Shown here piece after piece: positions 58,491-64,000 of a stretch of DNA of 64,000 nt (positions are counted from its first letter, which is position 1; each line of letters starts with the position of its first letter). Below the pieces are notes generated by a model. That model was not told the origin of the DNA. It did not search any database and saw only the letters and a program-made list of their open reading frames with translations. The DNA is from Paulownia fortunei (taxonomy: Eukaryota; Streptophyta; Magnoliopsida; Lamiales; Paulowniaceae), in contig CM033122.1 of the NCBI GenBank assembly GCA_019321725.1, positions 14,906,274 through 14,970,273 of the forward strand, read 5' to 3'. A program made the position numbers and the translations under genes.

Positions 58491-58860
58491 ATATTTTTAA
58501 AATCGATTGAACTGGTCGGTTCAATCGATCCAATTGAAAATTAAATGTTGGTTCAATCCGCTTAGGTTCAAAAAATCGTTTGACCTATTTTTATCTTATT
58601 TTATTTTATTTTTTATTTTTAATTTTTATAAATGTTTAAGTTTGATATTTTATTATATTTATATAATTATTTGAATTTTGTATTTCATTATATATATTTT
58701 TTATATAATTATTTATTTATTTTTATATTTAAAATATATTATATAATAATTAATATATTTTATTATTATTTTATATAATAAAGTAAAAAAATATAATTAA
58801 ATTTTATTAAATCTACTTATCACCGATTTAATTATTAATAAAATCAGTCGATCAACATTT
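58490..58860. repeat. Dispersed repeat family (aaccggttcgatcgg type), copy C
   Basis: Begins aatcgattgaactggtcggttcaatcgatcc, has an AT-rich core like copies A and B and ends accgatttaattattaataaaatcagtcgatcaacattt. It reaches to about 50 bp upstream of the Csl start codon, so it forms the proximal promoter region. Confidence 0.75.
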
Positions 58861-58867
58861 ATAAAAC
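58860..58867 (+). promoter_or_regulatory. Candidate TATA box of the Csl gene
   Basis: TATAAAAC 46-53 bp upstream of the start codon, at the junction of dispersed repeat copy C and unique sequence. It would give a short 5' UTR. Confidence 0.4.
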
Positions 58868-58912
58868 ATTGTATATCACCACATACATCCCAAAGAATAT
58901 TCGCCCTCAGAA

Positions 58913-61900
58913 ATGAAAAGCACAACACAAAAGCTCCCACTCCACTCATACAGGCCACTTCCCCGCCGGATTTTCAACCGAGTGTTTGCTGTAATCTACT
59001 CCGCCGCCATCTCCGCCCTACTCTACCACCATGCAAGAACCCTCCTCCGCCCCACCACCACCACCTTCTTTTCTTTCTGCGCAACCCTCTCCATGCTTAC
59101 AGCTGATATTATCCTCGCTTTCATGTGGCTAAACTCACAGGCCTTCCGCATGAACCCTGTTGCAGCAGAACCCTTCCCCGAAAACCTCCAAGAAGTTCTT
59201 AAGCTTCCGGAGGATTTTCCGGCGCTGGAAGTGTTCATATGCACGGCGGATCCGTCCAAGGAGCCGCCGGTGACTGTGGCGGCCACCGCCCTGTCGGCGA
59301 TGGCGTACGATTATCCGACGGAGAAGCTGTCGGTCTACGTGTCGGATGATGGGGGGTCGGAGCTGACTCTCTTTGCTTTGATGGAGGCGGCGAAGTTTGG
59401 AAAGGAGTGGCTGCCGTTTTGCAAGGAGAATCGGGTCATGGAGCGGTGTCCGGAAGCCTATTTCGGGTCGAACTTTGCTACCTCCAATTCCGAGACTCAG
59501 AAAATTAAGGTAATCGCATTTTTAAATTTGATTATTTTCTAATTGAAGTATGCAAAAATAAGAAGGAAGAAGACGATGAATAATGTTATTTTTGGTCTTC
59601 TAAGTCAACATCGAGCATTTTGGTCACTCACGGCTTTGAACGTAGACATAAAAAACACAAGGACAATCGACATTTGACATCATCGTTTTATTATTTTAGC
59701 ACTTTATTTTCAAAAATAATATATTCTTTTAACTTATATTTATTTATACTATTTATATGACATTTTCATATTAAATTCTCACTTCATTAGCCACCATCTT
59801 TTTTCTAATTTTCCCAATCAAAAATTCAAGTAAAAAATTTCGTAATTTTTATTATTTAATGGTGAGCATAACAAACGATTGTACCTTTTTAATAAATTAT
59901 GTTAATTATAGTATGAGAAATAAACTAAATGGTGCAAATATTGCTTGGAAATAATGTCAGTTGGCCTAAATTTTAATCATTGTATAATTATATAAACTCA
60001 ATATTCTCTATTATTATCGAGTGTAATTGTATAGCTAGTTTCTTACTATCGATTTTATTTATAATAAAAATATTATTTTTGTCATGTCTGTAATAGAAAA
60101 ATATTAATATTTTTTTACTTTTGAGGGGAAAGACAGAGTTTGTCGGAAAGTTTTTTAATAAAAATTTGATCTTAAAAATGTTACTTGAGGATAAAGTATT
60201 ATAATAAAAGTAAATTAAAAAATTAAATTGTTTTTTAGGATAAAGTTAAATTATTTTTAGAGTAAAGTGCTAAAATGATGAATAGGAAAAGTAAAGTGGA
60301 ATTTAGCTGAAATATAATTTTCTTTTATAATAATAGTCCATATGATTTATGCTTGTTGATGGATCGAATGTAATGTATGTATTTAAATGATTAAAATTTT
60401 ATCTAGTTCATTCTAAGATGATTGTGGGTTTCTCTACGTAAATTTTTTTTTTTTTTGTTTTTTTTGTTTTATAATAAATGAAACAAAGTTGTTAAACTTT
60501 GTGTAATCTCCATAAACGAATGTCTACTTGATATTATTGATGATCACTTATTTGATTATTTTATTAATGCAATTATATATAATTTAATTAATTAATCTTT
60601 TAGAAAAGTTTTTGAATAATATCGGATAACTTGACAAATACTCCAACTACGAGTGTTTCACATTATCAAAGTCGTTAACAAAATATTACCATAATATGCT
60701 ACTCAAAGCTCAGACAGTTTCTTTTTGATTCAGATTTCTTGAATCCACATTTCATAGAACGACTTAAGGAAATATTTGGCCAATTTTATTTAAAATATAT
60801 AGTAATTAGGTCCATTTCAATGAATCCCATTAATTAAATTAATTCATCATATGAATTAATCAGACTCATTATAATTAATTAATTAGTTCTAATTGAACTT
60901 ATTAATTCAATTAAACCCAATTAATTAATTGAATTAATTCAATACTTAGATTAATTTAATTTTTATTAGTTAATCACATTAATTAATTTATTATAATACT
61001 TGAATTAATTTTTAGAAAAAAATGAACTTCTCAAAATTAGTGCTTGACCTTTAGATTTACAAATAAGTTAGTAAGTAGTGAGCTTATAATTATTGGGACT
61101 TATTGGATAATTAATTAATTGATTAATTAATTAATTAATTATTTTAAAATTTACGCGGATTTCAAATTCACAAATTAAGGTAGGGTCTAGTATCATCATC
61201 CCATGAAAATCTAAATCTATGTAAAGTAGTAAATTTTTTTTATTAGGAGGACATGCAAATGCGGTCCTTTGATCAATTGATCTTTCGATTGAGAATAAGA
61301 TATTGATTATTAGTTGAAACTTTAATAAGCATCATTATGCATGCATTAGTAATGCAATATTAATTTCCATGGAGCGAGGTATCTTCCTTACGAGCCTTGC
61401 ATTAGTTTTTCTAAATTTGTTAATGTTCAATTTTAATTAATTCCTGACTTGAAATATTTTTTTAGATTAAAATCATAAAAACATATTCCATGATCGCTAT
61501 TTTATGCATGACTATGTACCTTAATTATATATGATCTAAGGACTTTATTTAAATTTAATATACAAAAATGAAGATGAACTTACAATTGTCATTTTATTAA
61601 TATTAATTTGAATAAGATTACTTTTGCAATAGCTTAAAAACGACCAATTTGATTGATTTTCTCTGCTTGTGAATTAAATTACACAACTCACATATACAAG
61701 AGAATAGATAATAGAAAAAGAAGTCATTTTCTATGTGATTGACTTTTACTCCAAATAACTTCATTTGAGCACACAGGTATTTATAAGCTCCTCCAAAACC
61801 TAATACATGAATTAAAATTTAATTTGATATTTCTCTCTTTTTCAATACATGAACAACACTATAAGACTATACATGAACTCTACTTAATTATATTCATGCA

Positions 61901-64000
61901 TCAACATAATTCTTGAATTTACTAATCATTCAATTTTTAATCAAATATTCATTAATCCTAATAGGCAATATTTTATTGATTGAATTATTAATATGAACAT
62001 AATCTCAATAACAACCAATCCTAGTTGATAGCAAATTTTGACTGACATATATACCTAATCTTGATTTTCTCTAATCATGAATATACTGCAGGAAATGTAT
62101 GAGAATATGAAAACAAGAGTAGAAGATGTGGTGGAGAGAGGGTATATTGCTGATGAGTACAAAACCAGTGAGCAAGCAGCTAAAGCTTTCAGCAAATGGG
62201 CCAAAGATTTTACCTTCCAAGATCATCCTGCTGTGATTCAGGTTACAGTAACAAGAATCATGTCACTGTTACTAGTCGGATTTATCTTGACCGTGTCACA
62301 TTAAAAACCCATATTAGGCTACAAATACGATATATTGCAATCGTCTCTCCTTAATATTAAGACATGTCTATTTACCTACTAATATGACCTATTAGAACAG
62401 GTTCTGTCACAAACTAGTGAAGACAAGGATGCTGCAGGCTGTTCCATGCCAAATCTCATTTATGTATCCAGACAGAAGAGCCAGAGATCCCCTCATCACT
62501 TTAAGGCTGGAGCCCTTAATGTTCTGGTAAGAAATTCACAACTTTGAAACTTTATTTACCAGTACTACTTAGATTTTGAGCAGTTGTTCTTTATACTAAT
62601 CCTGTGGGGCTAAAAGAGCAAAATTCAATAGCAAATGACCACCCCCACATTAATTTAAAAACTATTATAATTTTAGTGGGAGTTTTTAGTTGATATAGCC
62701 TTGTCTATTATCCAGTAATTGTTCCACTGACTAAATTCACACAACCAACCTGTTTGGTACAAGAAAAATGCCTTGGAAAACTAGGGAAAATGTTAAGAAA
62801 AAGCCAACTTGTGCGAAAATATACTATAAATAGGGAAAATTCTCTGTTTTCTTACTCATAAAAAAGGTGAGAAAAAGCTTGATGAAAGTATCACTTGCTC
62901 CTCTCTCAGGCTCCAATGCAACTATCACTTCCTTTTTCCCAATTGTTTTCCCAATTGACCAGACTAAAAGTTGGGAAATTTCATAACACTTATTTAAACA
63001 GTGTACAAATAAAATAATCACGTCGTTATATACATTCAAATAGTTTACGACCCTAGAAGCCACTCTAAATTCTCTTACTCTGTTTATCTTACTAAATTGT
63101 ATTCTCTTATCTTTTGTTTCTGTAATATATTTTTGTGTGTATTTGAAGCTTCGAGTATCAGCAATCATGACAAATGCTCCAACAATTTTGACCTTGGACT
63201 GTGACATGATCTCCAATGATCCATCAACACCCCAAAAAATGCTATGTTTCTTCATAGACATTTCAGTTAAGCCCAATTTAGGATATGTTCAGTTTCCTGT
63301 TCGTTTCCATGGGCTTAACAAGGCTGATATTTATGGATCTGAGTTTAAGCGTGTATATCATATTAATCCAACGGGCATGAATGGGCTTTTAGGCCCTGAT
63401 TACTTCGGGACAGGTACGTTTTTCAGTCGACGAGTCTTTCATGGTTGCCCATCATCAATGATTGAGCCCGAACTTCCAGAATTGAGCCCGGATTATGTTG
63501 TCAAGAAGCCTATCAATGATCAAGCTATTTTAGAGCTGGCCCATCATGTAGCAAGTTGTGATTATGAGGACCAAAGCAAGTGGGGCTCCAAGGTTAGACT
63601 TCATTAAGCTTGTTGATATATAGTATGTAGTTTAAATTTTAATAATGTGAGAAAAAATAAACAAAATTTATTAGAATCAGTTTCATTTTCGCAGATAGGG
63701 TTCAGATATGGCTCCTTGGTGGAGGACTATTACACCGGTTATCGGCTACACTGTGAGGGATGGAAGTCCATATTCTGCAATCCTAAAAGGCCAGCATTTT
63801 TTTCCGAGATGCCAATCTCCCTCAACGACGTGATAACCCAAACCAAGCGATGGTCCGTGGGGCTTCTTGAAGTGACTTTCTCAAAGTACAGCCCATTAAC
63901 ATTTGGTACAAGATTTCTCGGGCCGTTGATGGCTCATTGTTACTCTTACTATGCTTTTGGGCCCATTTGGTCATTTCCTATCATGGTCTATGCATTCCTC
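58913..64000 (+). CDS. Cellulose synthase-like protein, CslG/CslM type (5' part; runs off the window)
   Basis: Exons 58913-59509, 62092-62241, 62401-62526, 63149-63592 and 63695-64000 and beyond. All introns are GT..AG and phase 0, giving 541 codons so far of an expected ~700-750. GT2 glycosyltransferase of the endomembrane system. Two N-terminal membrane segments (about 20-45 and 52-76) are followed by VFICTADPSKEPP (108-119), SDDGGS (144-149, first Asp motif), LTLDCDM (DxD at 308-310), LVEDYYTGY (448-450, in place of TED) and QTKRW (488-492, QxxRW), so all catalytic motifs are kept. The next membrane segment starts at the window end. Wording favours CslG and its close relative CslM over CslE. 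CslG is a dicot family of unknown wall role, and CslM-type members include triterpenoid glucuronosyltransferases. Intron 1 is 2.6 kb and AT-rich. Confidence 0.93.

Noticed and set aside
62824..63276. 150-codon minus-strand frame overlapping Csl exon 4
   Set aside because: Overlaps a clearly coding exon on the plus strand and extends into its intron.

Overview
The window is nuclear DNA of a flowering plant, probably a eudicot. It is AT-rich. Its genes have canonical GT..AG introns and belong to plant families: a GH16 xyloglucan endotransglucosylase, a cellulose-synthase-like protein, a DUF760 plastid protein of the At3g17800 type and receptor-like kinase debris. Roughly half of the sequence is plant LTR-retrotransposon remnants (Ty3/gypsy Tekay-like and Athila/Tat-like; Ty1/copia SIRE-like and Retrofit/Ale-like). 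The species cannot be named from the sequence.

Layout. 1-4312: a tandem array of a ~1.85 kb unit (two full copies and a partial third) carrying the 5' part of a receptor-like kinase (RLK) gene on the minus strand. 4599-5233: an intron-less pseudogene of a LOG cytokinin-activating enzyme. 5260-16077: nested gypsy debris on the minus strand, namely an Athila/Tat-like LTR fragment, a Tekay-like element (gag, protease, RT, primer-binding site and 5' LTR), then two Athila/Tat-like 3' ends. 16080-21575: two broken RLK gene copies, one keeping the 5' half and catalytic exons, the other only the C-lobe exon. They are linked by a ~288-bp duplicated intron block and flanked by retroelements. 21580-23600: another Athila/Tat-like LTR region. 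23600-26700: AT-rich intergenic DNA.

26797-29284 (minus): an intact four-exon XTH gene. 33618-40589 (minus): a three-exon DUF760 gene related to 'UV-B-induced protein At3g17800', with a 4.8 kb intron holding ankyrin-repeat debris and long G and C homopolymers. 40831-44450 (plus): a degenerate Retrofit/Ale-like copia element. 45670-55029 (minus): a 9.36 kb SIRE-like copia element with both LTRs, a primer-binding-site relic, a polypurine tract and a perfect 5-bp target-site duplication. It lacks most of the RT and carries a nested ~2 kb solo LTR. 58913 to the window end (plus): the 5' 541 codons of a cellulose-synthase-like gene of the CslG/CslM type.

Three genes look functional: XTH, DUF760 and Csl. 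XTH and Csl both act on glycans (cell-wall xyloglucan remodelling; UDP-sugar glycosyl transfer), but nothing in the sequence shows co-regulation. The rest is gene and transposon decay. I found no unmistakably new biological system. The most informative points are the dismembered RLK cluster, the dated nested insertions with recognisable target duplications, the processed LOG pseudogene and the Csl gene.
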